A stretch of DNA of 64,000 nucleotides. Source: Callipepla californica brunnescens (taxonomy: Eukaryota > Chordata > Aves > Galliformes > Odontophoridae). Under the pieces are notes generated by a model, which had not been told where the DNA came from, did not search any database, and saw nothing but the letters and a program-made list of their open reading frames with translations. The translations under genes were made by a program, and so were the position numbers. The stretch is from assembly GCA_023055505.1 (NCBI GenBank), contig JALIRH010000004.1:39065502-39129501 (forward strand), in the 5' to 3' direction. Of the stretch, positions 1 through 13,029 are shown piece after piece (the stretch's first letter is position 1; each line of letters starts with the position of its first letter).

Positions 1-3000
1 AGCTGCTTTGATTTCTCAATGCTTGACTGTAATTAAGTCCTGCTAATGATATGCTTTCTAAAAGCTTAGGTAGGAGGGGAAGAGGGAAATTCTTGAGGCT
101 TGGAATAGGCAAGCTTGAATGTCCTATTTTAAAATTAAAAACACTCAGCAGGCATTTTCCTTCACAAATGTCCACTAAGATGGGCAATTTTCAGATACAC
201 CCCTAATGGAACCTTTGAGCTGTTGAGAAAATACCCTTTTCAACTCTATTTACTTCCTTGAAGTTGCACAGTGCACACAGCTGCAGATGGCTCAGCAGGT
301 CTGGTTCTTTGTGATCTAGTCTAGGGACAGACAAAGCATTTCCAAAGATGAACTTGTGTGACTGTAGGAGAACTGTCTCTTATTATTGACGAAGTTTGTA
401 CAGAGTTTGGAAAATGTTCAAATGAACGTTAATTCATTTGTGTGCTTAGATTTTTATTATCTGTGTAGAGTTGAGCTCTGCCTTCTTGAGCCATTATAAA
501 CAATATATGTGAGTGGGTCTGAGAACAAACGTTGACAGTTCTCCACTTTTATCTGAGCAAATTTCATTTCTCTGTTTGCAAGTTATTCCATCTTGAGAGC
601 TGTAGGGAAGAGAAAGAACATAAAAACGGATTTACTGATTCTAAAATGATGTGATCAGAGCACCATCAATGTTATATCTTCATTTTGAACGTGCCTGCTT
701 CTTTGGCCAAACAGCCACAGGTTTCTGCAGATCTAACTGTTCTGCATACCTCTGGGCCCATGCTGCGGGATGGATTTAGAGACTTAAAACCAGGGAATGC
801 TAACAACATCTAAGACCTTAATTGTCACATCCTGTAGAAGCACCTTCTTTCAAATCCTTCTGAAAAGTATTTCACATTTGCTGAAATGCCCTTATATCTC
901 TTTCAAATGGCCAGGAAATTGGAGTCTAGCCACTTACAGAAATACCTGTCCCAGCAGACTAACTTATTCTTGATTTGAAATCCCAGAGATCTACTGTGAC
1001 CTGTTTGTTAGGCTGATTGCTCCAGTGTTTGCATTGTCTTTCCTTCCTTTAGAATCTCAGTTTGTGTCCTATGCGCACTATCTGTGGTGATTATCATGTA
1101 CTTAAATGCCCCAGAAATTGCCAGTATGGGCTAGAGCAGGTGGTAAAATCTCAGCATGTCACATTGTATGGCTCAATGGTGAGACAGATCAGCTGCAAAT
1201 TCCTCCAGTTAGGAAATGCCCGTGTTTCTTATAGCCTTTCAGCCAAACAGCTGGGACAGATAAAGAAAATACTGAATCACACTACACCCAAAACAACCAA
1301 GGAGGCCTGATTACTCCTTAATCATTAATAACTTAGAAAAATGGTTTCCAATCTCTCAGCACTTATTTCTGTACTTTATATAAGAGTAGTTCATGTAAGA
1401 CAACAGTGCCTTACTAAGCCTAAATATAACCTAACTATTGCTTAGCTAAGCTGTACTTCAGCTCAACTATTTGCTAATGACAAGGCTTGGTACTCTGCCA
1501 TTGGAGAGGATTAAGTTGGTCTGATGTGGTCAGTTTTTGACAGAACCAATTTCTTGTTGTCATCTTGTGTTTGTTGTTTTTTTTTCTTACTATTTATCAA
1601 CTTGACATCTTGATATTTTCTAGATGCTTTTGATGGTTTTTATTTTTACTAATACTCCCAGGATTTTTCCAAGAACTACTGTTGGGCTCAATGACCTAAC
1701 CAATTGCCTAACCTTTCTTTCTTTTTTTTTTTTTTTGTTAAGAATAAAAAACTAATCCTTCTCCAGTGCTCTGAAAATTTCTTGCACTGTTGAATTTCTT
1801 CCTTTTTTTTTTGTTTTTTGTTTTGTTTTGTTTTGTTTTGTTTCTGTGGCTTGTTTTTACTCGAAAGCACAAAGCCTCCTCTGCCCCTTTGCAGGGGCCT
1901 AGAGGAGCATGGCAAGATCAGAGGAGCTGTGGGGTATCCATAATATTGGTGAGAAGGCAGGAAAAGTTGTAAATGGAGTAGCAGGAAGGTGATCTTTACA
2001 TATGAACACAATTTTTTTTGTCTTCCTCAAACTACTGCTTGAGTAAGAATTAAGTTCTGTGATACAATTCTGTGATACAGAGGGACAAAAACCAAGATGT
2101 GCCTTTTTATGTAGAACTCATTGCAATCAATGCTGGCAGTTAGTAACAGATTAACCACTGCAAAATGAACCTCCTATCGCTGATTTAAATGTACTTTGCT
2201 GACCAACTGTAATCGATGCATTAGAGGAAAACAATACACACTTCCAAGTATGGAGTTTTCCAGGGGATTTACTGCTGTCCCTTGGTCAAGGGTGCTGCTG
2301 GTCAGCCCAATCGACAGAGGGAGGCAGAGGATATCATTTGTGCAAAGGGGGAACTGGTTCTGCAGAGGGAACCAGTTTATGAAGAAGTACTTGTAGATAT
2401 AAATTGTTCATAAAAACGTTGTTCCCTGAATAGGCAAATCACAAGTCTTTCATTTGAGGAAACGGGACTGTTCCTGTACTCTTGGTACAGGAAAATATCT
2501 TCCTGTACTGCTGTGGAAAGACTGCTGCAAGATCACGCAGCATCAGTAGGTCTAGGCACAGTGGAAAAGGTATTGTCTTGCTGAGTTATCCTTGGTGCTG
2601 GGAAGGAAGCCTGTGCTGGTGCTCACACCAAGGCAGGCATGGAGCAGGAAGATTCTGTCCTCTATAGAGCAGGTGCAGGTTCTTAAGTAGGACAGATGCA
2701 TTATTAAGTATGTATGTTAGGTACGTGCATCATCTAGGCATTTGTCATCTTCTTAAATACTACAATTTATCTTTCCAGTAATTCCTTACTAATGTCAGCT
2801 TTTTGGTGAATGCTCGAGCCCAATTCATTTTTCTGGGAAAGTCCATTTGCTCATGCAATTTGGACAATCTGAGGCTGCACAAGCATCTGCCATTGCTCAG
2901 AATAAGCACCATACAGGAAAGTTCTAAGCACTTAAGTGAATGTATTTTTAAATCACATGATAATCTGAATGCAAGTGTTACACAAAATCTCTATCAATGA

Positions 3001-3400
3001 CCACAAAAGGCTGCCATTTGTATTGATAAGAAGAGTGGTAGCAGTATCTGACACTTGTACATATAATTAGGGTAAGTGAATGAAGATTTTGGCACAAGTT
3101 TTGTTTCACTTTCCTATATTTATGACATGTTCAAAGCAGTATCAGCTTACGCACATTACATAATCACCCATCTGCTGCAGAGATACAGTGGCAGTTAGTT
3201 CCCTATCCCTAACTTCAACAGCAAAATATGCTGCAATGAGTTGTTAAACCCACGGAAAATTAAACAAGCACACAAGGGAGAAGATGGGAAGAAAAATAGC
3301 AAGGTTATGTCTGAAAATACTGAATCAATTCACTGAAGTCCATCATGAAAGAGAGTTCATTGTGAACATTTATTGAAAATATAAATAGCAATGAGTAGTG
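1..3400. other. Intergenic, no gene recognised
   Basis: I see no exon with recognisable protein similarity here. Open frames are short and unrelated to serpins. The stretch holds simple T-rich and TTTTG repeats near 1.72-1.84 kb. It also holds a small hairpin at 2,352-2,377, with 9-bp arms AACTGGTTC and GAACCAGTT. Confidence 0.6.
1803..1843. repeat. (TTTTG)n simple repeat
   Basis: A poly-T run passes into five or more TTTTG units. This is low-complexity sequence, possibly the tail of an old retroposon. Confidence 0.85.
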
Positions 3401-3419
3401 ATGGAATATTAGTATCTAT

Positions 3420-3620
3420 TGCATTTCCACATGGTGAACAAGATGTTTCCCAGCAGATAAGTGATAAAGTGAGAAATCTCTGAGGATGGGTGATCTCTTG
3501 CATTCAACAAAGAGGAATAGAGAAAAATATTTTTTGTCAGAAAATATGGTCTTATTTAATCTCTTAAAAAATTCCTTAAGGAGTGTAGCAGGGGTTTTGT
3601 CCATTTGGATTCTAACAGCT
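3420..3620 (-). pseudogene. Possible degraded serpin last exon (weak)
   Basis: The minus strand gives a peptide containing TIFSDKKYFSLFLFVE and then KRSPIL. It can be laid over the C-terminal exon of the intact serpins (TIKFNRPF, then a hydrophobic strand, D, and an S-x-L motif). A CTGTTAGAA block near 3,612 resembles the Leu-Leu-Glu codons at the start of that exon in gene C. No other exon of this copy was found nearby and identity is low, so chance similarity is possible. Confidence 0.3.
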
Positions 3621-4470
3621 GAAGGGTTAGTCAGAAGATAGTTTATTTTTTCAGTGTTTAGATGTTTGTTTTAATCTCTGAAGAGAACAAAATGTCATAA
3701 TTTCGCATTTTTTCTCTAGTGCGAAAACTGAAAGAAGAATTGGCAATGTATACCTTGTTTCAGCAGTGTTTACTGAATAAAGTCAGTTAATCTTTCCCAG
3801 AGTAGGAAATTGATTTTTGTTTTAAAGCCCAAGTAAGCTGTGTTCCCATGTGTTCCAGCTTCCCTGTGGTGTGTCCTCATACCTAGATATAACCTGGTCT
3901 CAGGAAGGCCAAAGAAAGCTGCTCTGACCCAAAAGCAGAGCACAAGGGAACGGAAGAGCTCATGTAGGTACCACAGCTCTCAGCACAGCACGTGGTCTAA
4001 AGGATGCTCAAACATACTGCCAGCTGATACCTGAGAAAATTTTGATTTCCCTGAGGGAAGTCTTTTCCAGCTTATAACCAGAACTACTATAAATACACAT
4101 TTTGAAAAATTGCTTTGTTTTTGCTGGAAAGAATGTTTCAACTCTTTTTCACTGGTCCCTTGGCATTTTTTTCAGCGTATTGTCTACAGTTGGAGATTGC
4201 ACTGCTGTATTTGGAAGGATTACATAAGCTTGAATACTCTTTTTCTAATGGGACTTCTCTACTGTGACATGTTTTCTATGCTATCAGAAATTCTAGAGCA
4301 TTTTGAACAGAATGATATGATTAGAAGCAGCTACAATTTATAGTGATCTTGTCTTACTTAAGCAATATTTTATCATTATCTTTCTATGTGTTCTACGTTT
4401 TTCCTTCTCACCATAAGTATGGGCAGAAACATTTGTAGTTGCCTGTAGAGGGTATTAAATAATGGAGAAC

Positions 4471-4996
4471 TGCTCCAAAAGTAGTGCCTCCTATTTTATT
4501 ATGTTAGCATATGCAGATGTTAGTGGTTTGGTAGTAGAGGCTGAACCTTCCCATCAATATTCCACTCCATTTTGTTGCTGTATGACAGATGGAAGCATAG
4601 GGGCACTCTGGCAAATTAGCATCTGACGTAAAAGTGCAGATGAAGCCAAGGTGTGGAAATGAATTCCTCCATGCAGAAGAAATGGCACCCACTGACATTC
4701 ATTGACGCTTGCTGAACTCTGATGGAGAATGAGTGATGAATGTGAGCACAGTGAGGGAGTGGGTGATGTGTTTCACCAGTATCAACAATGGTTTGCCTCT
4801 GCTGGTGTAGATTGTTACAAGCGTAGCATGCAGACTCTTGATCATCACCATCAAAAATGCATAGCTCATGGCGGTGACTATGTTGAAAAACTGTATTTTA
4901 TAGCTGAGAATTCACTCTATCAAATTGTGTTATTGTGCTCTTCGTATCTGTTTTAGTTTCCATGTAAATAAATAGGAGGCATTACTTTAAGGGCAA
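4471..4996 (+). mobile_element. Galluhop-like mariner element, internally deleted
   Basis: The ends are imperfect inverted repeats. The left end reads TGCTCCAAAAGTAGTGCCTC, and the right end carries GGAGGCATTACTTT in the opposite sense. Inside, the plus strand encodes a transposase C-terminal remnant with the motif HQKCIAHGGDYVEK, like the end of mariner transposases. At about 525 bp it is well short of the roughly 1.2 kb of a complete element (family length from memory), so it is a non-autonomous or internally deleted copy. The family name rests on recall of the chicken repeat. The inverted repeats and motif are seen directly. Confidence 0.8.
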
Positions 4997-7900
4997 TCTA
5001 CATACAACAGTACGTAGTATGTAACATTATAATTATAATTACGTAGAGTGTAGTCAATATAGCTCTGAAAGCTCCATGTTGATTCTGCATTATGAAAGCT
5101 GCTGGGAGGTCTCAGTGATAAAACCGTGCCAGGTCTTGTCTGATAGTGAATTGTTGACACACTCTTCTGTATCGTCTCAGTGAATTTTTAACATTTTACA
5201 AATGGCATAAGTCCATTTTTACAAGTATGACTAGCACTGAATTGATTTTATATAGGCAATCAACCATTGGATCTCCAGATGCCATTTATTGGCAAAAATA
5301 ATTTCACTTCAAGCATATTTAGGCAAATATGAAGACTTTTACTTCTGAGGCTATAGACAGACAACATTAGAAACTTGACACATTTGAGGTGAAAAAATGT
5401 CCCAAAAATCTAGGTGGATATCTGGTATTTCTAGCATTAGTTGAGCTCAGAACTTTGAACCCATTGCATTTCTACCTACATTTTTGCAACTTATGATCGT
5501 TTAGATGAACCCTTAACACTACCATTGCTATAAATGATACAAGAAAATTGGCAGATATCTAATTTCTGTTTACTGTCTGACAAACACATGCTGTAGACCC
5601 GCACTCTTCAGAGAAAGTGTGATTGCACTCATTTGCTCACAAATGCTTATCAGTATTCACTGTTTTGAAGCCAAAAACTGTATGTTCAATTTCTCTGAAA
5701 AGCCTCAAGCTGGTTTCTCTGGAGGATATAGCACACCAAAGTTCCTGGTTTAGAGACCTCATCATTTTTCTGGCTCTGCCTGTGAAGATCCAAGTATATG
5801 CCCCTTCCATTGGGGAATTAACAGTTGATTATGTAATTGTCATGTGTTGAGCTGATATGTATGTGCATTGGCTACACAGTGGTCCTCTCCTCCAAGATGA
5901 TCCCCATTTGTTAGCTTGATTGACCGGCAGGAGCAAGGTGACAGTTATTTGCTCACTAAATTGAATTCACATTTGAAAAACCAGTATGGGAAGAAGGGGA
6001 GATTTCTAGTAAAATGGTAGTGGAAGAAAAACGTCAAAGAGTAATAACTAGCCCATGAGATGATGAACTGCAACATGGTAGCTGCAGTGCCTAAAGCACA
6101 CCATTTATAACCTCTTTTAGTGGTACTTCTTGTACTTAGACCTGAAAGATAACACTCTAACTGTTAAAGTCCTTTTAATGAAGGCAAAGCAAATGCACTG
6201 GAGTTGTTTTGCCTCCATCCCAGTGATATTTGAATGGGAACTGTCTAACTTTACCATATTAAGCATGGTCTTTGCCGTGTACCTGAAGTGGTCCTTGATG
6301 GCAGAGCTTAGATAGATGAATGATGGGAATTGACTTGATGCTGGAAGCACTGGGTGGGGATGGCAACTGAGTATGCTCTCCTGGAGCTGACAGGCACCCC
6401 AACTCTCTCACTGCTCTATTCTCAGGGGACCCTTCCATTCAGGGGTCAGTGTTGTGCTGAGAGCAACTCTAGTGAGCTACTTTCAGTTTGAGAGTTTAAC
6501 ATAAATTAACCTGACCATGAGTGATGGAGCTGGGGACACAACAGCAGTGTGAGATGTGGACAAGATGCTCAGTGAAGCAGGATGTGTGGCTTTCTTTCGC
6601 AGGCTAAAATCACACAGACTCTGAAGGCTAAATCTTCCTTTGCTGCCACTTACAGTGCTATTCATTAAGGGAGAAAGTAAGCAGCAAATAATGGAATTAT
6701 TACTGAGATTTTTCACGTAGATCAGGATGTCTAAATTTTCCTCTGGAGCTGGTAGTGTTTCTGCAGTTAACTAGCTGGAAACATATGAATTGATCAGCAC
6801 AGACAGTGCAGGGGAGTGTTGAGCACATCTTGTCTTTCCTTGCATCTTAAGTAGAGTTGTGGACTACCAGGGTTTTAGAACAGGAAGAAGATGCTTTCAG
6901 CAAGTTGATCAGAGCTGCAGCTCACTGACAGTGGACAGGGACATTCTTCACTGCAGGTGACTGCTATCTCAAGTGTCTAACAACAAGCACTTGGAAGGAG
7001 GAATGATCTCCTTCAAACCCTCTATACCTTTTTCAGATCTCCAGGCCATAGCATTTCCCCAGGAAGCCCTCTGGAAACCTAAACTAGAATCTTCTTGTGA
7101 GGACCTAGTTTCCTTTCATTCTTGGTTCTGTCCAAGAAAAAAATCTTGTTTTCCTGAGGAGCTCATAATTCTTGCAGTCCCTTGCAGCAATTCCAGGGGG
7201 CTCACACTGCACTTACTGGGGTCTGTGCCTCTTTGCAAACCCTCACTCCAGGCTTCCTCTTGTAGGAGATGTTTGCTCTTCTCATCAGTTCCACCAGTCA
7301 GAAGCTCAAGATGTAAGGAATCATTACAAAGAGTGATATCCTAGTACAATTTACAAACATTGAGGATACTGCAAAGTCAACTATTTTGCCGTGAACTCCA
7401 GTGGAAATTTCCATGTGTTTGTTCCAACATGTCTTGATGATAGTGAGGGATCTCTGTGTTCTTTCCTGTTTTCTCTTTCCTTCCTACTATCTGTTAATCA
7501 GCTACTAATGTCTTACATGGATGTTGTGACCTGTCAGCACAACATTGCATTGGTACCATGAATCAGAGCTTCATTAACCAAAAAGGATCATCTCAGAATG
7601 AAGGACTCTGGGTCTAAATCCATTAATTATCGCCACAGTAGAAGTACTTTGTGGAGTCACGTAAAATGTAAAGCTACATACAGATGATCGGTCAATGATA
7701 AAAAAGCAAGTTACTGAGCTGCTAGTAGGAGTGTGCACATGCACAGTCACATAATCATTTGAGACTTTCGACCAATATTTATTATTATGAGTATTCAGAC
7801 AGTCATAAATGCCATCTGCCTTCAGTTCCTCTCTGAGATCCCAAATTTTGATTATATATGAAGAAAGAAGCTGATATACTTTCAGCTAGTTATGGAAAAT

Positions 7901-8236
7901 TCTTCCACTGACTCTTCTTTGAAGAAGAGCTTCTTTGTGCTGGGTAAATTAACATTGCTTTAGTGAGCTTTGTCAACTGCATGTGAATGAATTAATCTAC
8001 TGAATGAATTAATCTATGAAACAGATGGCCAGTGTGAGCTTAATGTCTCTAGCTACTAAAATAAAACAGCATCTGCAATGTGTTTAAAAGGACTCTACTT
8101 TGTTCATATGACCTTTATAGACTTTTGCACTGTTTTTATATTGTTTGAACAGGCTTATCCAGTAAGCACACTGTTACACATTAAACAGAGCAAATAGAGT
8201 TATTACAGTAGCATTGATTTTCAGGACACAGATAAT
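4997..8236. other. Intergenic, no gene recognised
   Basis: No exon, RNA gene or repeat family was recognised. Several short frames exist (for example 6,973-7,344 plus), but none shows a motif, splice-site context or similarity to the serpins. Confidence 0.5.
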
Positions 8237-8536
8237 ACATAATCACAGAATTGTAGGGGTTTGAAGGGACCTCCAGAGACCATCAAGTTCAACCCCCCTG
8301 CCAAAGCAGCTCCCTAGCCCAGATTGCACATGTAGGCATCCAGGTGGGTCTTGAACGTCTCCAGAGAAGGAGACTCTACCACCTCTCTGTGCAGCCTATG
8401 CCAGTGCTCCATTACTGCACTGTGAAGAGGTTCCCATGCACATTTGTGCAGAACTTCCCATGCTTCCGCTTGTTGCCACTTCCCCTTGTGCTATCACCTG
8501 ATGTATGCCAGCATAACAGACAGCAAATCCAGCATT
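8237..8536 (-). mobile_element. CR1 LINE fragment, 3' end
   Basis: Read on the minus strand, this ends like a CR1 3' end. The plus strand shows a tail resembling AATCACAGAATTGTAGGGG, then GAAGGGACCTCCAGAGACCA, TCAAGTTCAACCCCCCTGCC and a CTTGAACGTCTCCAGAGA block. These match the CR1 3' untranslated consensus of birds in order. The copy is diverged, and similarity fades beyond about 8,530 where CTTGTGCTATCACCTG is still recognisable. Confidence 0.85.
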
Positions 8537-8539
8537 TGC

Positions 8540-11270
8540 TGAGCATTCTTGGGCCCCAATGGCTCCACTGTTTCCTTCCATCTCCCAGGGCTCATGCAGG
8601 AAATAAAAGGCTTCTGAATTTTCACACAGCTTCTCTTGGTCAGGTGCTGATAGACAGTTGCAAATGCTCTCCTTCACTTGATTTTCTGACCCAAAGCTAA
8701 CAGCAGTATGGCTCCAAGATCAAAGGAAAGGCTCGGTGTTAACAGAAAGCAAAACAATGAGCAATGGATGGCAAAAATTCCTGCAGTTCAGTCCAGATTG
8801 TGCTAGGATGACCAGGGTGGAGATGATCAGACCTGTTAGCTGTCAGTCATGGAGATACATAGTAGTGAAGAACACAAGATGTAAAGGACTTTGTTTTAGA
8901 GATAACTCAGAGGAATGTAGAGTTGCTAGTGAGGCTAGTAAATGCTTTGTAAATCTGGGTGCCCACAAGAAACTGTATTAGAAAAGTGATGTCTGTCATG
9001 CTTGCATTTGTGTCTACCTTTACACAGACTTTGCATTTTGCAAGTCTAACGAACGTGTCAATGAACTCACTGGGTTAATGCCCACTGTGTGCCTGTATTA
9101 AACCAGTTGCAGCCTGAGCAATCACTGTCACTTGGAACCAGCAGCCAAGTGGTTGTGAAAATGAATAGATCCACAGGATGCAAGGGGCAAATATTCCTTT
9201 CCTCTGAATATCCCAAATTCAGATTTGTCCCACTCAGGCCCATTATTTTAACCTTTTTGTAGTTAGCTTGTTACCCTGCATTGGCATCATTGCAATTGCT
9301 TCTCTTCCATCTCCAAACTCTTCAAAATCTCTCCCCACTTTTCATGCCACCTCCATTTATGATTCACTCTTGATGATCATCTCCATTAGTTTTGCCAGGC
9401 AAATACTTTATTTTACATTCTATATCCACTGATCTGCAAACTTATTTAAGATAATCTCTCTCTTTACTCTTCAAAGCCTCCCATTTGAAATGAACACCAA
9501 AACAACAAAAATATAGTATTATGACTATTCCTGATTGTATTGAAAGAGATCAAGAAGATTTATTGTTTTCCTCTCTGCAGGCTGAGTTAGTAGGTTTTAA
9601 TTTAGAAGGAAGAGGGGAAAATCATCTTATTTTAGTTGGGATATGATGGCTCCTTCAACATGACTGCTGTGGGGAAAATGCCAAAAAGATGATACCTCCT
9701 CCCCTTTTCTATTAGCTGCTTAAGATGCCAGCGTTACTGCCTGTGGCAGAACTGGAAAGCTTGACCCTGCTGCCCATGGATGGAAATATAAGGGGAAGGA
9801 AAAACCTTCGTCTCATGCATGCCATCTGGCTCCAAGGAAAATTAGGGAGTAAGTATTTCTCCCTTTCAGAGTAGGAATTCAGAGGCAAAAGGGTTTAGTA
9901 AATTCATTTAAAAATGTTTTGAAATATCTATGCAAATTCTTTTCAAAAAGAATGGGAAATGCCTTGCCCTCTTACTGCTGTGCAAAAATTGAGAGACCAG
10001 ACTGCATCTCATCTTGTCATGGCATAGGTTTCTGTCCTGTTCTGGCCTCAAGTATATGTAATTATAACAACTGATAATGATTTGTACTCCAGTAATTCTT
10101 TTTTTTCCATGTTTATGTAGCACTCAATCTAAAGGGCTTCTTATATCTGTTTCACTTTCCCTTTTGTAAAATAAACAACAGAGCTTTACTACATCTGTGG
10201 GATTTCACCACTCAGGCAGGAAATCACAGAGTACTCATGGGGCTCACTGTAATTTCTACCCAGATTGGACTTGATTTGGTCTGTAACAAATATTTTGCCA
10301 TCAGGAAAAAAAAAATATGATCCTTAGTCATTTATAATTAAGTTCTTTGTTTAAGAAGCTTTTGAGGAACTGTGTGAAATGAAGATAAACAAGAAGTGAA
10401 AGAGAAATCTTTATTCACTGACTTTCTGTTTAATAGTTATTTAAAGTTTTCAGACCACGGAGATTTTATTTGTGCAATGATGTATCTACCTTGTGACCAG
10501 CTGACTGGATTCATCAAGTAGTACCCATAATTACCAGTGCACTGAAGGTTTTATTAGCTAGTAATATTTCCGCTGAAAGGCAAATATAAGAAATGAATAG
10601 AAACTGGTTCTCTTTAAATCTGCTTTAGGAATGCTGAAGTGTTTTAAGCTGCTTTTATAAACTGCTTTTGTTGTTACACCAAGGTGCTTGCATGTGTTTT
10701 AGATCAGTTTTGGATCAAACTGTTTCATTTTGAACCACTCAGAAATGAATAAATCTTCTGTTTCCTTGGTGTACTAAGAATTCAGTAGCTGAGCCAGAGA
10801 GCAGGATCATGCTTAAGTTACATCCAAGTTACTTTCCCTTTGTAATGGCGGGGGGAATGCAAGAGATAAGGAAGTGATGGGTTTTCAAAACTGTTCCTTT
10901 AAATATCATTTTTTTAGTTTAGAACTTTTGATGTCATCCAATTTATTTAAAATCTATGGGAAGACTTTCACATAACTCAGCCTCAGACTGCAACTCTTAT
11001 GACACCAGGCTGCTGTGAGGTAAGAAATTTTTTTCTTCAATACTGATTCTTCCAGGGGAAAAGGATCCTGATGCTCTTTCTCCTGTCCTCACCTGTGTGC
11101 ATGCATTGGCCTCCAGCAGGACTGTAGAGGAGGGAGCAGGGACACTGGGGAACCCAACATCCCCAGTGTAGTTAAACATCACATGTTATTCTGAATAGAA
11201 CATGTTTCTTCCATGTAAACTGCTTCATCAGGATCAGTTTGATCACTTCCTGAACAGCCAAAAACCTTCA
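8540..11270. other. Intergenic, no gene recognised
   Basis: I see no convincing exon here. Open frames are short and have no family features. Confidence 0.5.
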
Positions 11271-11278
11271 TTTACTGA

Positions 11279-11299
11279 TTTTTTTTTTTTTTTTTTTGA
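11279..11299. repeat. poly-T tract
   Basis: An uninterrupted run of about 20 T. Confidence 0.8.
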
Positions 11300-11500
11300 C
11301 TCTATGATGAATTTCAATGGTTTTCAGACGGCCACTCACAGAACAGAATAGATTATGTTCATTTTGGAGCATTTCATTCTGTTCAGCAAACAGGACTGTG
11401 AAGACACTGTGCATACAGTAAACAACACAGATGCTGTAGCAGTCTGTAAAAGGTAATTCTGAAATTAAACAGAAGTCATGGATTTCTGTGTCCTTTCTTA
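11300..11500 (-). pseudogene. Possible degraded serpin exon 3 (weak)
   Basis: The minus-strand peptide contains CVVYCMHSVFTVLFAEQNEM. It can be aligned with the exon 3 core of the intact genes (SCKVV, then G-N-V-S-A-L-F and P-N-E-G-K-M) with similar spacing. The plus-strand block GGAGCATTTCATTCTGTTCA also resembles the matching stretch of gene A. Identity is low and flanking exons were not identified. Confidence 0.3.
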
Positions 11501-12679
11501 GTGCCATATTTAAATGCTAAAATAAATTGTACTTGGAGTATAATCAATATAAATCTCTTGTTCCCACTGACTTCAAAGCAGCAAAATTTTGGAGTAAATG
11601 TGATATACTTGCCTGAAGACTCACAGATTTGTGAACAGGGACTAGTACATTTATTGGAAACCAATAACAGGGCTAGAAATAATTACAGCATTAAATAACT
11701 GAAAACTCATGGTTCCCCATTGCTACAAGCTCCCCTGCATGCTGCCTGTACTGCAAGAAAATCCACTTGACTCTGCAGACAATAGTTATTGGCTAAGTCA
11801 GCAGTTTTCCCAAGGGCTCATGGAAAATTTGCTGCTTGGCTTCTCAGCTACCAGGGAGCTCTGAGTGTTACTAGAAATAACTTCTGAGTCACCAAAAAAC
11901 TTCTGACAACAGCTTTTGGAACAGGTGATCCAAGTGGATTACTGGCACTGGCCACACCTTGAAGAAAGGCTTTTGTGTCACCACCTTGCTGAAGCCATGG
12001 TAGCTTTGGTCATCTCAGGGTCTGAGTGGGGCTGTACTGTGCAATAGCAGCTCCTGAGGCTGTCACTAAGTGTTCCTTGGCTCAGCAAAACAGGCTGAGT
12101 GGGGTGAGCAGCACTCATCAGTCTTCAGCTCACCATGCAAGCAAGGTGGGTGATTTGTCTTCCTCCGTGGTCTCATGGAAATCTTAAACACTTGTACCTG
12201 AGACTCTCAGACAAAAAACAGAAAACAAACAAAACAAAACAAACATTCCCTTTTTTGTAGGGCAGTTGTAAAGGTGAGATTCTCATAAACTGAGAAGAAC
12301 AACCCTGCAGAAAACTGGCACTTGAAAAATCAAGAACAGAAAAACTCTGAAGTTATAATCTGTTGTATATAAAAAACAAAACCAAACAAAAACTTCTTAG
12401 CAAATGGCAAACCATGTTTACTTTTCTGTGCTTTTCTACTTAGGCATTTGTATGCTGTTATTAATTCAGTAAGTACATTTCAGAGAAATCATCAGGATTC
12501 GGAGTAACTTAGAGATGCAGTGTGCTGCTGATCAAATCTGTCAGTCTGCAGCCCACATCATTCCCTACTGCTTCTTATAACCTTTATTTCTGATGAATGT
12601 CAGGTCACATTGTTGGAAATAGAAAACATAAGTGATGCTCAGATGATTTCCATTCCCACTTATAACTGCCTGTAGGCAG

Positions 12680-12830
12680 TGCCAGGTCAAGCTCCCTGTG
12701 ACTCTGGCAAGAATTGTGCTGTTTCTGAGCACCTCAGTAACACTAATTTTCTGTGACTGGGTCTTGACACAAAAAGTAGCAGAGAGTGGTACTTAGCGAA
12801 GGCACAGAAAGCCCTTCCTGTCAAAATTTG
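12680..12830 (-). pseudogene. Possible serpin exon 4 remnant of the 13-14.6 kb relic
   Basis: It lies downstream, on the minus strand, of the better supported exon 3 and exon 2 remnants at 13.0-14.6 kb, where exon 4 of that copy is expected. The plus-strand stretch TTCTGTGACTGGGTCTTGACAC resembles TTCTCTGACTATGTTTTTCACA of gene B exon 4. A following GTAGCAGAGAG also sits at the right spacing. Peptide similarity is slight, so position supports this call more than sequence does. Confidence 0.33.
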
Positions 12831-13029
12831 TGAGGTAAACCACTGTAAAGTTAGAAGTCCTTGCTGCCTTTTCATGTCCCTAGCAGATCTCAATATTTAT
12901 GGATGGTAAGGGTTTGTGGTATGTATGGTATAATTTCAGATGACAAGAGAAGTCATAGAAGACCAAAATCCCTGTATCTAATTACCTGCAAGTAAGTGCT
13001 CTGCTGGTGAAGGACAAAGTGAGACATAT

